From contig JBBQXS010000001.1 of the NCBI GenBank assembly GCA_038209365.1, forward strand, positions 128,274-192,273: 64,000 nt of DNA, given 5' to 3'. Within the stretch, counting starts at the first letter, position 1. Every line of letters begins with the position of its first letter. Shown here in pieces: positions 1 through 8,529 of this stretch. A model generated the notes under the pieces. The model saw only the letters and a program-made list of their open reading frames with translations. It was not told where the DNA came from and searched no databases. A program made the position numbers and the translations under genes. The stretch comes from DASQHW01 sp038209365 (lineage in GTDB: Bacteria > Actinomycetota > Acidimicrobiia > IMCC26256 > PALSA-610).

Positions 1-323
1 TCGATACCCGGCGGGGCCTTGAACACCACGATGTCGCCGCGATGGACCGGGTGCATCTTGTACGAGAGCTTGTTGACGAGCACCCGGTCGTCCTTCTGCA
101 GCGTCGGGGTCATCGACTCCGATGGAATGTAGAACGCCTGGAACAAGAAGGTCTTGATGAGCAGCGCGATGACGAGCGCGCTGACGACGAGGATTCCCCA
201 CTCGAGCGTCGAGAGCCACAACGCCTTCTGCTTCGACGGTCGCGGGCTTTCCGGCGGCGCGGCCTCCTCGACCGGAAGAGCCCCCCACCGCGACGGGTCA
301 TCGGCTTTGGGGGACGGATCCAC
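1..323 (-). CDS. lepB: Signal peptidase I, N-terminal part (cut by window edge)
   Basis: Membrane protease that removes Sec signal peptides outside the cytoplasmic membrane. About 107 residues are visible: a polar, proline-rich tail, one transmembrane helix at about residues 42-60, then the box B motif PSESM with the expected nucleophile Ser70, then an RGDIVVF strand. The general-base lysine lies beyond the window. I chose GTG at 323; a TTG at 326 is adjacent. The start lies 4 bases after the pafC stop, so it is probably the last visible gene of the pafBC unit. Identity is secure; the exact start is not. Confidence 0.9.
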   Translation of the reverse strand, partial: MDPSPKADDPSRWGALPVEEAAPPESPRPSKQKALWLSTLEWGILVVSALVIALLIKTFLFQAFYIPSESMTPTLQKDDRVLVNKLSYKMHPVHRGDIVVFKAPPGI

Positions 324-327
324 CAAG

Positions 328-1329
328 TCATCCTCTCATGCGTCGATGGGCCCCAGTGTCAGGTCGGCCGCTCCGGCGCGACCCTGAACGTCCAGTCTCG
401 CGGTAACGGCGCAGAATTCTCTGAGCGGCAGCTGCACCGACCTCGCGGAGCGCGGTGGGGGCAACCACTCGGGCTTCCGGACCCAATCGCAACAGAAGTT
501 GCTCCAGCCACGAGGGCTCACTGACCGCGAGCACGACCTCGAGCGAACCGTCGGCGTGTTCGGTGACGGCTTCGGCCGGATACGCCTCCGCCACCCAGGC
601 CGCTTCGGGCGCAAGCTTCACCGTGACGCGTGGATCGCTGGGCCGCGGCCGGAAGACGTCGCCGGTTTCGAACCCGGTCGCGCCCGGTTCGAACGTCTCA
701 CCGGTGGGTCGCACGGCGCGAATGCGGTCCACGCGAAACATTCGCTCGTCGCGCGCCTGATGGCAGTACGCGCCGACGTACCACTCACCGGTGGCGAAGA
801 ACACCACCTCGGGATCGATGCTGCGGGTCGACAGGTCGTCGCGCCCGGCCGACCAGTAGTCGACCTCGATGCGTTCGTGGCGCGCAGTCGCGTCTCGGAT
901 CACGCCGAGGTGGTCGGGCTCGCCGACGTCGACGACGAGACCCGGGAGCTCGAGCGCACGCTCGAGCTTCGCGAGCGCGGTCGCGAGCGGACCCCGTGGG
1001 TCTGAGCCCGGAACCGCGAGCAACGCGCGGCCCGCCGCGAGCAACGCGAGACCCTCGGCGGGTGTGAGTCGCAGTGGACGCCGGAAGTAGTCCGCCAGGC
1101 GAATCGTGACCCCGCCCTCGGCGTCCTCGTCGACGTCCAGGTAGTCGCCGGGCGAGTACGGCGGGACACCGATCATCAGCACGAGCGCGAGGTCTTCGTC
1201 GAGCTGGTCGACCGAGATCCCGAAGCGCTGCGCGATCTCAGCTCTGGGTGCGCCCGGGTGCGCGACGATCCACGGCACGAGGGCGAGGATTCGTTGGATC
1301 TCGGGACCGGCGACCGCGCGCGGGCTCAT
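328..1329 (-). CDS. pafC: WYL-domain transcriptional regulator PafC
   Basis: 333-residue protein with an N-terminal winged helix-turn-helix (about residues 10-65, including the APRAEIAQRFGIS recognition region), a WYL domain in the middle and a WCX-type C-terminal domain. In mycobacteria PafB and PafC form a heterodimer that activates the LexA-independent DNA-damage response; they sit beside pafA although they are not part of the degradation machine. The ATG overlaps the pafB stop by 4 bases (ATGA), consistent with coupled synthesis of the two partners. PafC rather than PafB is assigned from gene order and its more divergent WYL region. Confidence 0.88.
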   Translation of the reverse strand: MSPRAVAGPEIQRILALVPWIVAHPGAPRAEIAQRFGISVDQLDEDLALVLMIGVPPYSPGDYLDVDEDAEGGVTIRLADYFRRPLRLTPAEGLALLAAGRALLAVPGSDPRGPLATALAKLERALELPGLVVDVGEPDHLGVIRDATARHERIEVDYWSAGRDDLSTRSIDPEVVFFATGEWYVGAYCHQARDERMFRVDRIRAVRPTGETFEPGATGFETGDVFRPRPSDPRVTVKLAPEAAWVAEAYPAEAVTEHADGSLEVVLAVSEPSWLEQLLLRLGPEARVVAPTALREVGAAAAQRILRRYRETGRSGSRRSGRPDTGAHRRMRG

Positions 1330-2258
1330 GACGCCGGCGCCGCGATCCGCCCGAGCCAGGCGAGCATCTCGGCGCGCACGTCGGGAGGTTCCACCACCTG
1401 CGCGTGCTCGAGGAATCCGACGAGGAACGCGCGGAAGGCGCTGCGATTGGTGACGACCAGCTCGATCAGCGTCTCCCCGCTCGCGTCGTCCACCACGGTC
1501 GCGTCGGTGCCGAGCTGCGCCAGCATCGCGTCGCGCTGCGCGGCGTCGACCGCGATTCGCACCGTGACGGGCGGCTCGTCACCGAGAAGCCAGGGCCGGG
1601 ACTCGACGTGGTCGTCGGGGCGGAAGTCGGTGGGCGTCTCGAACGCAGCGGGCTCACCGACGGAAACGTCGCCGTCGACGCGATCCGCGCGGAACGCGCG
1701 GATCGCGTTTCGGTCGCGGTCGAATCCGACGACGTACCAGTGTCCGCGCTTCGACGACAGGCCCCACGGCTCGACGGTGCGGGTGCGACCGCGGTAGGCG
1801 AACGTGACGACGGCGCGGCGGCGGAACGCCTCGAAGAGTGTGGCGAGCGCGGGAGCGATCGGGAGTGATGCGATCGGTGCGACGGGGTTGTCGCCGACGC
1901 CGCCGAGCTTCATCAGCGCGCCGACCCCGGCTTGGTTGCCGAGCGATACCGCGCTCACCGCGACGCGCAAGGCAGCCGTCTCCTCCGGCGTCAATCCCAA
2001 GTCCGGAAGGTAGTAGTCCTCGGGCCGCACGCGGTAGCCGACGTCACTGCCGTCGCCAACCGTTTCCATGGTCACCGGCACGCCCATGCCACGCAACGTC
2101 TCCTTGTCGCGCTCGAACGCGCGACGGTACGCCGTGACCTCCTCGGGGTAGCCGGCGACGTCGCGCACGATCTCGTCACGAGTCATCGGGACACGCGTGT
2201 CGAGCAGGAGCGCGAGCAGGTTCAGCACGCGTTCGACCCGCGAAGGCGCGTCGGGCAT
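1326..2258 (-). CDS. pafB: WYL-domain transcriptional regulator PafB
   Basis: 310-residue protein starting with a helix-turn-helix (RVERVLNLLALLL, then TRDEIVRDVAGY), followed by a WYL domain with the typical YRGRTRTVEPWGL and GHWYVVGFDRDR strands, and a C-terminal WCX domain. It is the expected partner of the next gene, PafC; together they respond to DNA damage in actinobacteria. The ATG at 2258 has no Shine-Dalgarno sequence but has a TAGTCT hexamer 6 bases upstream, so the mRNA is probably leaderless. The two proteins are separate here, not fused as in some relatives. Confidence 0.9.
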   Translation of the reverse strand: MPDAPSRVERVLNLLALLLDTRVPMTRDEIVRDVAGYPEEVTAYRRAFERDKETLRGMGVPVTMETVGDGSDVGYRVRPEDYYLPDLGLTPEETAALRVAVSAVSLGNQAGVGALMKLGGVGDNPVAPIASLPIAPALATLFEAFRRRAVVTFAYRGRTRTVEPWGLSSKRGHWYVVGFDRDRNAIRAFRADRVDGDVSVGEPAAFETPTDFRPDDHVESRPWLLGDEPPVTVRIAVDAAQRDAMLAQLGTDATVVDDASGETLIELVVTNRSAFRAFLVGFLEHAQVVEPPDVRAEMLAWLGRIAAPAS

Positions 2259-2264
2259 CGCAAC

Positions 2265-2270
2265 AGACTA
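2265..2270 (-). promoter_or_regulatory. -10 box of a probable leaderless promoter (pafB)
   Basis: TAGTCT on the minus strand, 6 bases before the pafB ATG, with no Shine-Dalgarno between. It overlaps the 3' end of the DUF3866 gene. Confidence 0.6.
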
Positions 2271-3326
2271 CGGCAGCGCGCGGGCGGCAACGACGCCCGC
2301 GGCGGCCGCCGCCTCGAAGAGGACCGGGTCGACCGCCGCCGGCCGGCCCATCGAGTCGACCTGCAACCCGCTAGCCGCCATCAGCTCGACGATGCCGATG
2401 GGCGCCACCGGAATCATCTCGTGACGGCCCGCGGGATCGAGCTCGAAGTCGATGAGTGCCGCGCACACATCACTCCAGGATGCTTCGGGAACGGCGACGC
2501 GCACGCGACTTCGGGTCGCGGTCAAGAGCGCGGTGATGCTGTGATGTGACACGCCGCGATGGCGTTCCCGCGGATCGGCGCGCGACACCCGTAACGCGGC
2601 GATGGGGATGCCGCCGAGCCCCACGGTGGCGTCGAGCACCGATCCGAGCTCGATCCCGCTGAATCCGAGCCGGGTCGCCGTCCCCGCGCTCCCCGGGCCC
2701 ATCGCCACGACCACCGCGTCCGCTCGCTCGACGTGTCTCGCGATCGCGAGCGCGCTGTGCAACGACACCGCTTCGTGGTCACCACCGAACGCCTGCCCGC
2801 ACGTGACCGTCGCATCGAGGAGGGAACGCTCCCGCAGCTGCCACACGAGCTCCGAGATGGCGATCGGGAGGGAGCCGCCGTCGGTCATGACGTACACGAG
2901 CCTCGCGTCAGGCTGGAGATGCTTGAAGGCGACCGCAACTCCTGCAACCTGCGAGTGCAAGGACGCGGCAACAACCGGCATCGCCGAGATGGAAGCGACA
3001 TCGGCAAGCTCCGGATAGCGCTCCTCCGCACTGCGGACATCGGCCTGCAGAGACGTGTACCGCAGCTTCATCAGATGCCCGCGCTCCTCGGCGGACCAGG
3101 TGTCGCGCGCGAGGTTCCAGTGCACGACGTGCCATCCACCCGTTCCCAGCCCGAGGTCGACCGCGGTGGTATTGACCACTACCCGATCGCCAGGCGCCAC
3201 GGGTCCGACGAGTTGCGTGAGCACGTAGGCCGGTTCGTCGCCCCCTCCGAGGTCTACAGAAATGCGCTGAAGGGAGGGGCGCTCCGAGAGAACGGACGTG
3301 ACGAGCCCGGAGCGGAACGTTGGCAC
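2268..3326 (-). CDS. DUF3866 family protein
   Basis: 352-residue conserved actinobacterial protein that I recognise as DUF3866. Glycine-rich segments such as the one around VVVAMGPGSAGTATRLG suggest a nucleotide-binding or Rossmann-like fold, but no activity is known to me. It begins with GTG at 3326, 6 bases after a TATTCT hexamer, so it probably has its own leaderless promoter. It lies between pafA and pafB, and its stop is only 9 bases from the pafB start. Its place inside the Pup locus makes a link to protein turnover possible but unproven. Confidence 0.75.
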   Translation of the reverse strand: MPTFRSGLVTSVLSERPSLQRISVDLGGGDEPAYVLTQLVGPVAPGDRVVVNTTAVDLGLGTGGWHVVHWNLARDTWSAEERGHLMKLRYTSLQADVRSAEERYPELADVASISAMPVVAASLHSQVAGVAVAFKHLQPDARLVYVMTDGGSLPIAISELVWQLRERSLLDATVTCGQAFGGDHEAVSLHSALAIARHVERADAVVVAMGPGSAGTATRLGFSGIELGSVLDATVGLGGIPIAALRVSRADPRERHRGVSHHSITALLTATRSRVRVAVPEASWSDVCAALIDFELDPAGRHEMIPVAPIGIVELMAASGLQVDSMGRPAAVDPVLFEAAAAAGVVAARALP

Positions 3327-3332
3327 GGGCGG

Positions 3333-3338
3333 AGAATA
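3333..3338 (-). promoter_or_regulatory. -10 box of a probable leaderless promoter (DUF3866 gene)
   Basis: TATTCT on the minus strand, 6 bases before a GTG start. It lies just downstream of the pafA stop region. Confidence 0.6.
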
Positions 3339-3350
3339 TCGACCACTGGT

Positions 3351-4709
3351 TCAGAGCGACGCGATGAGACGCTCCACGCGCTCGTCACGCGACTTGAACG
3401 GGTCCTTGCAGAGCACGGTCCGCTGCGCCTGGTCGTTGAGCTTCAGGTGCACCCAGTCGACGGTGTAGTCGCGCTTGCGCTCCTTGGCCCGCTTGATGAA
3501 CGCACCACGCAGCCGGGCACGGGTCGATTGGGGCGGCGTGTTCATCGCTTCGGTGATCTCGTCGTCCTCGACCATGCGTTCGACGTTCCCGCGGCGCTCG
3601 AGAAGGTAGTAGAGCGACCGGGACCGGGTGACGTCGTGATAGGCGAGATCGAGGAGCGAAACGCGCGGATGCGTCAACGGCAGGTCGCCACGCTTCCGGT
3701 ACGACTCGATCAGGTGGTACTTGATGACCCAGTCCACTTCCGTACGCAGCTCGAGCGGGTCCTTCTCGAGGTGCGTCATCACGTGTTCCCACATCTCGAG
3801 CGCGCGCTGCTCGAGCGGCGGAAGTCCGCGGCGCTTCGCGAAGCGGAGCGCGCGCGTCAGGTATTCGGACTGGATCTCGACTGCGGAGAGCTCACGCCCG
3901 TTGGCGAGTCGCACGCGCCGCCGGCATGTGATGTCGTGGCTGATCTCCCGGATCGCGCGGATCGGGTTCTCCAGCGTGAGATCGCGCCAGGGCGCACCGT
4001 CGTCCTCGAGCATTCGGAGGATGATCGAGGTCGCACCGACCTTCAGGAACGTGGCGTACTCGCTCATGTTCGAGTCGCCGACGATGACGTGCAGCCGGCG
4101 AAAGCGCTCGGCATCGGCGTGCGGCTCGTCGCGGGTGTTGATGATCGGCCGCGATCGGGTGGTTGCCGACGACACACCTTCCCAGATGTGCTCGGCTCGC
4201 TGCGCGACGCAGTACATCGCGCCGCGCGCTGTCTGCAGTACCTTGCCCGCTCCCGCGTAGACCTGGCGCGTCACGAGGAACGGGATCAGCACATCGGTGA
4301 ACTTGGAGAAGTCGCCTTCGCGCTCGACGAGGTAGTTCTCGTGGCAGCCGTACGAGTTGCCGGCGCTGTCGGTGTTGTTCTTGAAGAGGAAGACCTCGCC
4401 GCGGATGCCTTCCTCCCGAAGGCGCTGCTCGGCGCTCTGCACGAGGCCCTCGAGGATGCGCTCCCCGGCCTTGTCGTGCACGACGAGGTCGTGGATGGAG
4501 TCGCACTCGGGTGTCGCGTATTCGGGGTGGCTGCCGACGTCGAGGTAGAGCCGGGCGCCATTCTCGAGGAAGACGTTGCTCGACCGTCCCCAGGAGACGA
4601 CCCGACGGAACAGGTAGCGCGCGACCTCGTCGGGGCTGAGACGCCGTTGTCCGCGCAATGTGCAGGTGACGCCGTATTCGTTCTCGAGCCCGAAGATGCG
4701 TCGCTCCAC
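3351..4709 (-). CDS. pafA: Pup--protein ligase PafA
   Basis: Joins the C-terminal glutamate of Pup to lysines of target proteins using ATP. The 452-residue length from GTG 4709 equals that of known PafA proteins. The N-terminus GLENEYGV carries the ExE metal/ATP-binding motif of the glutamine-synthetase-like fold, followed by the conserved [26 protein letters not shown] and NTRDEPHAD segments. A longer in-frame start at 4748 exists, but TACGCT lies 7 bases before 4709 and family length fits the shorter form. It is related to Dop at 7-8.5 kb but lacks Dop's extra N-terminal insertion. Confidence 0.96.
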   Translation of the reverse strand: MERRIFGLENEYGVTCTLRGQRRLSPDEVARYLFRRVVSWGRSSNVFLENGARLYLDVGSHPEYATPECDSIHDLVVHDKAGERILEGLVQSAEQRLREEGIRGEVFLFKNNTDSAGNSYGCHENYLVEREGDFSKFTDVLIPFLVTRQVYAGAGKVLQTARGAMYCVAQRAEHIWEGVSSATTRSRPIINTRDEPHADAERFRRLHVIVGDSNMSEYATFLKVGATSIILRMLEDDGAPWRDLTLENPIRAIREISHDITCRRRVRLANGRELSAVEIQSEYLTRALRFAKRRGLPPLEQRALEMWEHVMTHLEKDPLELRTEVDWVIKYHLIESYRKRGDLPLTHPRVSLLDLAYHDVTRSRSLYYLLERRGNVERMVEDDEITEAMNTPPQSTRARLRGAFIKRAKERKRDYTVDWVHLKLNDQAQRTVLCKDPFKSRDERVERLIASL

Positions 4710-4716
4710 TTCGTCA

Positions 4717-4722
4717 AGCGTA
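4717..4722 (-). promoter_or_regulatory. -10 box of a probable leaderless promoter (pafA)
   Basis: TACGCT on the minus strand, 7 bases before GTG 4709. It supports the shorter PafA start. Confidence 0.6.
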
Positions 4723-4810
4723 TCGAGCGCGCCAAGTTGCGGAAGCACGGAGGCGAGCGGGAATCGGTGGCGGCATACGGATCACCGATATGGCTCCCGG
4801 GCCGCGGCCG

Positions 4811-4816
4811 TACACT
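4811..4816 (+). promoter_or_regulatory. -10 box of a probable leaderless promoter
   Basis: TACACT, 6 bases before GTG 4823. It is divergent from the pafA promoter, about 90 bases away. Confidence 0.55.
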
Positions 4817-4822
4817 CAGTGC

Positions 4823-5176
4823 GTGCATCCGGTGCCGATGACTCGCCTGACCTCGGTGTACGGGGCTTTCCGGGCAAGGGTCATGGCCGCGCGGTTGCAA
4901 GACGAGGGACTCGACGTCGAATTGCGCGGAAACCTCAACAGTCCGTACGCGCTGACCATGGGCGATATGGCGCGCGTGGACGTCTACGTACCTACCGACC
5001 AGGTCGACGACGCCAAACTCGTGCTCCTCGTCAACGAGGTCGACGAGGCTGACATCATCCTCGACGACGATCGGCCGCCGGTGCGCGACCCATACGTGCC
5101 GCGTGCGCTGGTCGCGGCGCTGATCTTGTTCGTCGTGATCGCCGCGCCGGTCGCGCTGGTCCTGCGCTGGTACTAG
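4823..5176 (+). CDS. Small DUF2007-like protein with C-terminal membrane anchor
   Basis: 117-residue protein. The N-terminal part (TRLTSVYGAFRARVMAARL to the VDVYVPTDQVDDAKLVL region) has the beta-alpha-beta pattern of the small DUF2007 'putative signal transducing' family, in which a ferredoxin-like domain precedes other parts. A hydrophobic helix near residues 95-112 would anchor it in the membrane. GTG 4823 is preferred over ATG 4838 because a TACACT box lies 6 bases before it. It is the only plus-strand gene inside the Pup locus; no functional link can be shown. Family assignment is tentative. Confidence 0.7.
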   Translation: MHPVPMTRLTSVYGAFRARVMAARLQDEGLDVELRGNLNSPYALTMGDMARVDVYVPTDQVDDAKLVLLVNEVDEADIILDDDRPPVRDPYVPRALVAALILFVVIAAPVALVLRWY

Positions 5177-5191
5177 GAAGGGTTCGGCCCA

Positions 5192-5872
5192 CTACCCGAG
5201 GAGCTGGGTGAGCTCGTCGTTCTTGATGCGACGGAACGCGCGCCGCGGACGCGAGCGGTCCAGCAACGCGACCTCGAGCTGCTCGGTCTTCAAGGGTTGC
5301 TCGTCGGCGCCGAGGAGCTTGGCGCCGAGCTGCAACGCGTCAGCAAGGGACATGCCCTCGCTGTAGTGCTCCTTCAACGCTTCGGTGATCTCGTCGGCCT
5401 GCCCGCCGAGCACCGCGTAGCCCTGCTCGTCCATGACGACACCGTCGTAGAGCACATGGTAGAGCTCGGCGTGATCGTCGTCACTGTCGCCGACCTCGGC
5501 GACGAGCAACTCGACCTCGTACGGCTTCATCTCGTGCGTGAAGATCTGGTGCAGCGTCTGGGAGTAGGAGTTCGCAAGCTCCTTCGCGCTCACGTCCTCT
5601 CGGGAGTACGAGTAACCCTTGAGATCGGCAAAGCGGACGCCGGCGATGCGAAGCAGCTGGTACTCGCTGTAGAGCCCGACGGCCGCGAACGCGATGCGGT
5701 CATAGATCTCGCTGATCTTGCTGAGCGTTCGCGACGGGTTGTCCGCGACGATCAGGACACCGGGCTGGCATTCCAGGGCGACGAGACTGCGACCGCGCCC
5801 GATGCCTTTACGCGCGTAGTCCGCGCGATCTTTCATCACCTGCTCGGGCGAGACGTAGAAGGGCATGCTCAT
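5192..5872 (-). CDS. prcA: 20S proteasome alpha subunit
   Basis: 226-residue alpha subunit of the actinobacterial 20S proteasome. It forms the outer rings that gate substrate entry and dock the Mpa/ARC ATPase. The N-terminus (MPFYVSPEQVMKDRADYARKG) is the gating and H0-helix region seen in PrcA, followed by the Ntn fold with VALECQPGVLIVADN and the conserved EIYDRIAFAAVG segment. It has no catalytic threonine, as expected. A GGAGG ribosome-binding site precedes ATG 5872. It follows prcB by 34 bases, forming a prcB-prcA pair in the usual order. Confidence 0.96.
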   Translation of the reverse strand: MSMPFYVSPEQVMKDRADYARKGIGRGRSLVALECQPGVLIVADNPSRTLSKISEIYDRIAFAAVGLYSEYQLLRIAGVRFADLKGYSYSREDVSAKELANSYSQTLHQIFTHEMKPYEVELLVAEVGDSDDDHAELYHVLYDGVVMDEQGYAVLGGQADEITEALKEHYSEGMSLADALQLGAKLLGADEQPLKTEQLEVALLDRSRPRRAFRRIKNDELTQLLG

Positions 5873-5906
5873 GCGGCGACGACCTCCGGCCCTCGAAGCC
5901 TGACCC

Positions 5907-6722
5907 TCATACGGCTCGGCCTCCGCGTTCCGGTCCCATCAGCAGCGTTTGGCTGCGCTCGGCAACCTCGTCGTCGGCGAGGGAGCGGAATCCGTTGGCG
6001 TCGATCACGGCAACGGTCGGGAAGATCCGGCGGACGAGATCGGGTCCGCCCGTGGCGACGTCCTCGTCGGCCGCTGCGAACAAGGACATCAGGGCGAGCT
6101 CGACGGTCTCGCTCTCGGTCATCTCTTCGCGCCAGCCGGCCTTGATCCAGTTCCGCGCGTGCACGCCGCCCGAGCCGTTCGCCTGGTAGTCCTGCTCCTC
6201 GTAGCGGCCGCCGGTCACGTCGTAGGAGAACACACGGCCACGGTCGCGGCGATCGTCGTATCCCGCGAAGAGCGGCACGACGACGAAGCCCTGCATCGCG
6301 GCCGGCAGGTTGCTGCGCACGAGCTGGCTCAGCTGGTTGGCCTTGCCTTCGAGGCTGAGCACGTCGCCCTGCACCTTCTCGTAGTGCTCGAGCTGCACCT
6401 GGAACAGCTTGGTCATCTCGACCGCCGGCCCAGCCGCGCCGGCGATCGCGACGGCGGAGAGCTCGTCGGCACGGAACACCTTCTCGACCCGGCGGTTGGC
6501 GATCGTGTAACCCGACGTGGCGCGGCGGTCCCCCGCCATGACCACGCCGTTGGCGAAGCGGATCGCCACGACGGTCGTGCCGTGCGGGAGGTCGCCGGTT
6601 ATCGGGTGTTCGATACCCGCGCCGGGCAACCGGTGCGGTGCGACGTGGCGGAGCAGGTCGGCAAACGAAGGCCCCGGATCGGAGGCAGCAGCGAAACGGG
6701 GCAATGATTCTGAATCCGGCAT
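5907..6722 (-). CDS. prcB: 20S proteasome beta subunit (catalytic)
   Basis: 271-residue proteolytic subunit. A propeptide of about 48 residues is cut before Thr49 in the HGTTVVA motif, exposing the N-terminal threonine nucleophile. The partner residues Asp17 and Lys33 (mature numbering) are present as Asp65 in GDRRATSG and Lys81 in VEKVF. The region SGGVHARNWIK and the C-terminal part are typical of PrcB. ATG 6722 follows TAGGCT by 9 bases. The order pup, prcB, prcA matches other actinobacteria. Confidence 0.97.
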   Translation of the reverse strand: MPDSESLPRFAAASDPGPSFADLLRHVAPHRLPGAGIEHPITGDLPHGTTVVAIRFANGVVMAGDRRATSGYTIANRRVEKVFRADELSAVAIAGAAGPAVEMTKLFQVQLEHYEKVQGDVLSLEGKANQLSQLVRSNLPAAMQGFVVVPLFAGYDDRRDRGRVFSYDVTGGRYEEQDYQANGSGGVHARNWIKAGWREEMTESETVELALMSLFAAADEDVATGGPDLVRRIFPTVAVIDANGFRSLADDEVAERSQTLLMGPERGGRAV

Positions 6723-6731
6723 CGGCGCGGG

Positions 6732-6737
6732 AGCCTA
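6732..6737 (-). promoter_or_regulatory. -10 box of a probable leaderless promoter (prcB)
   Basis: TAGGCT on the minus strand, 9 bases before the prcB ATG, in the short gap after pup. It would allow prcBA to be transcribed separately from pup and dop. Confidence 0.5.
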
Positions 6738-6769
6738 CCGTCGAGCCTGAGCGGGAAAGCGCCCGATCG

Positions 6770-6967
6770 CTACTGGCCGCCCTTCTGGACGTACGACCGC
6801 ACGAACTCCTCCGCGTTGTCCTCGAGCACAGAGTCGATCTCGTCCAAGAGATCGTCGATGTCTTCCTTCAATTTCTCGCCGCGCTCCGAGGACGCGGGCA
6901 TCTCCTCGACGGCCTCTTCCTCGCGCTCCTTCGGCGCCGGCTTCTGCTTGCGCTCTCGCTCCGGCAT
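6770..6967 (-). CDS. pup: Prokaryotic ubiquitin-like protein Pup
   Basis: 65-residue, mostly disordered acidic protein that is covalently attached to proteins to mark them for the proteasome. The C-terminal half ([20 protein letters not shown]) is the coiled-coil segment bound by Mpa/ARC, and the protein ends in QKGGQ. The C-terminal Gln means Dop must deamidate it to Glu before PafA can use it. A strong GGAGG lies at 6972-6976, 4 bases before the ATG. It is immediately downstream of dop. Confidence 0.97.
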   Translation of the reverse strand: MPERERKQKPAPKEREEEAVEEMPASSERGEKLKEDIDDLLDEIDSVLEDNAEEFVRSYVQKGGQ

Positions 6968-6986
6968 GACCCCTCCTACAACACCC

Positions 6987-8477
6987 TTAGTTCGCCGTCA
7001 GTCGCTCGACGAGCTGGCGGGGCGTCGAAACCTCTGCGAACAGTTCCGCAACGTGCACCTTGCTACCACGCGTGGGCTCCATCATCGGGATCCTTCGCAA
7101 AGGGTCCGTACCCACGTCGAGCACGAGGCTGTCCCAGTTCGCTGCCACGACCGAGTCTGCCCAGCGGGCGAGGCACGTGCCGCGGAAATAGGCCCGGGTC
7201 GAGGCCGGGGGCTCGGCCATTGCGTCGCGCACGTCGTCCTCCGCGAGCAACCGCTCGACCTTGCCGGCGCGCACGAGCCGCTCGTACAGCGAGCGTTCCG
7301 GGCGCACGTCGTGGTATTGCACCGACAACAGCTCCAGCTTGGGGTCGTTCCATTCGAGGTTGTCGCGATCGGCATAGGCGCCCAGCAGCGAGAGCTTCGT
7401 GACCCAGTCGAGCTGTCCGTCGAGTGACATCGGATCCGACTCCAGATTGCTCAACACCGATTCCCAGCGGTCGAGCACGAGGGTTCCCAGCTCGTCGCCG
7501 CCACAACATTCCAGACCGCTGTCGTCGGCATACTTTCTGGCAAGCCGTAGGAATTCCCATTGCAAGTCCAATGACGTGCAGCGGCCGAGGTCGGCTACGT
7601 CGACGGTGGCCCGCAAGGACGGGTCGTGCGACACCGAGCGGATCGCGGCAACCGGAGCGGTGAGCGAGAGGTCCTTGTCGATGAAACCGTCTTCGATCAT
7701 CGCGAGCACGATCGCGGTCGTGCCGGTCTTCAGGAAGGTCGCGACCTCGCACAGGTTGGCGTCGCCGACGATCACGTGCAGGCGCCGGTACTTCTGGGGG
7801 TCGGCGTGCGGTTCGTCGCGCGTGTTCACGATCGGACGCTTTAACGTGGTCTCGAGTCCGACCTCCTCTTCGAAGAAGTCGGAACGCTGCGAGATCTGGT
7901 ATTCAACCGGCTCGGCGCCGTTCTCGGCACCGACCTTGCCGGCGCCGGTGAAGATCTGACGCGTCACGAACCACGGAATGAGGTTGCGTACCAGCAGGGC
8001 GAACGGCAGGTTGCGGTCGACGAGATAGTTCTCATGACAGCCGTACGAATTGCCCTTGCCGTCGCTGTTGTTCTTGTAGACGACGATCTCCTGGCCCGCC
8101 GGCAACAACCGCCGCGCCGCATCCATCGAGCGGGCGAGGATTCGCTCCCCCGCCTTGTCGAACAGCGTCACCTCCATCGGTGTCGCGCACTCGGGCGTCG
8201 AGTACTCGGGATGCGCGTGATCGACGTAGTAGCGCGCGCCATTGGTGAGCACGGCGTTGACCAGATGGGTCTCCACCTCGGGTGGCTGCGCGCCGTCACG
8301 CGCGAACCCGCGCGCGTCACGTCCGGGCGTCTCGTCCTCGAAGTCCCAGCCGACGCGCCGCTGCTCGACGTAGCCGTTGATCAACAGGGACGACGCCACG
8401 ACCGGGTTGGGATCCGGCGCGCCGCGCAACGCGACGCCATACTCCGTCTCGATACCGACGATCTTCGGGACGGCCAC
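6987..8477 (-). CDS. dop: Pup deamidase/depupylase Dop
   Basis: 496-residue PafA paralogue that deamidates Pup's C-terminal glutamine and removes Pup from substrates. The N-terminus has GIETEYGV with the ExE motif, then a long segment (about residues 40-80) absent from PafA that holds the regulatory Dop loop. [17 protein letters not shown] and [10 protein letters not shown] match the PafA core. It begins with GTG 8477, 6 bases after TAGGAT. Pup ends in Gln in this genome, so Dop activity is needed for tagging as well as for untagging. Confidence 0.96.
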   Translation of the reverse strand: MAVPKIVGIETEYGVALRGAPDPNPVVASSLLINGYVEQRRVGWDFEDETPGRDARGFARDGAQPPEVETHLVNAVLTNGARYYVDHAHPEYSTPECATPMEVTLFDKAGERILARSMDAARRLLPAGQEIVVYKNNSDGKGNSYGCHENYLVDRNLPFALLVRNLIPWFVTRQIFTGAGKVGAENGAEPVEYQISQRSDFFEEEVGLETTLKRPIVNTRDEPHADPQKYRRLHVIVGDANLCEVATFLKTGTTAIVLAMIEDGFIDKDLSLTAPVAAIRSVSHDPSLRATVDVADLGRCTSLDLQWEFLRLARKYADDSGLECCGGDELGTLVLDRWESVLSNLESDPMSLDGQLDWVTKLSLLGAYADRDNLEWNDPKLELLSVQYHDVRPERSLYERLVRAGKVERLLAEDDVRDAMAEPPASTRAYFRGTCLARWADSVVAANWDSLVLDVGTDPLRRIPMMEPTRGSKVHVAELFAEVSTPRQLVERLTAN

Positions 8478-8483
8478 GCGGTC

Positions 8484-8489
8484 ATCCTA
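8484..8489 (-). promoter_or_regulatory. -10 box of a probable leaderless promoter (dop-pup)
   Basis: TAGGAT on the minus strand, 6 bases before the GTG of dop, in the 52-base gap after mpa/arc. Confidence 0.6.
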
Positions 8490-8529
8490 CCGGTGAGGGC
8501 CCGCACGTCAGCCCTGCTTCTGGCCGCCC

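Noticed and set aside
2733..4841. A 702-codon open frame on the plus strand across DUF3866 and pafA
   Set aside because: It is the antisense shadow of two well-recognised minus-strand genes; its translation has no domain and is typical of GC-rich reverse frames.
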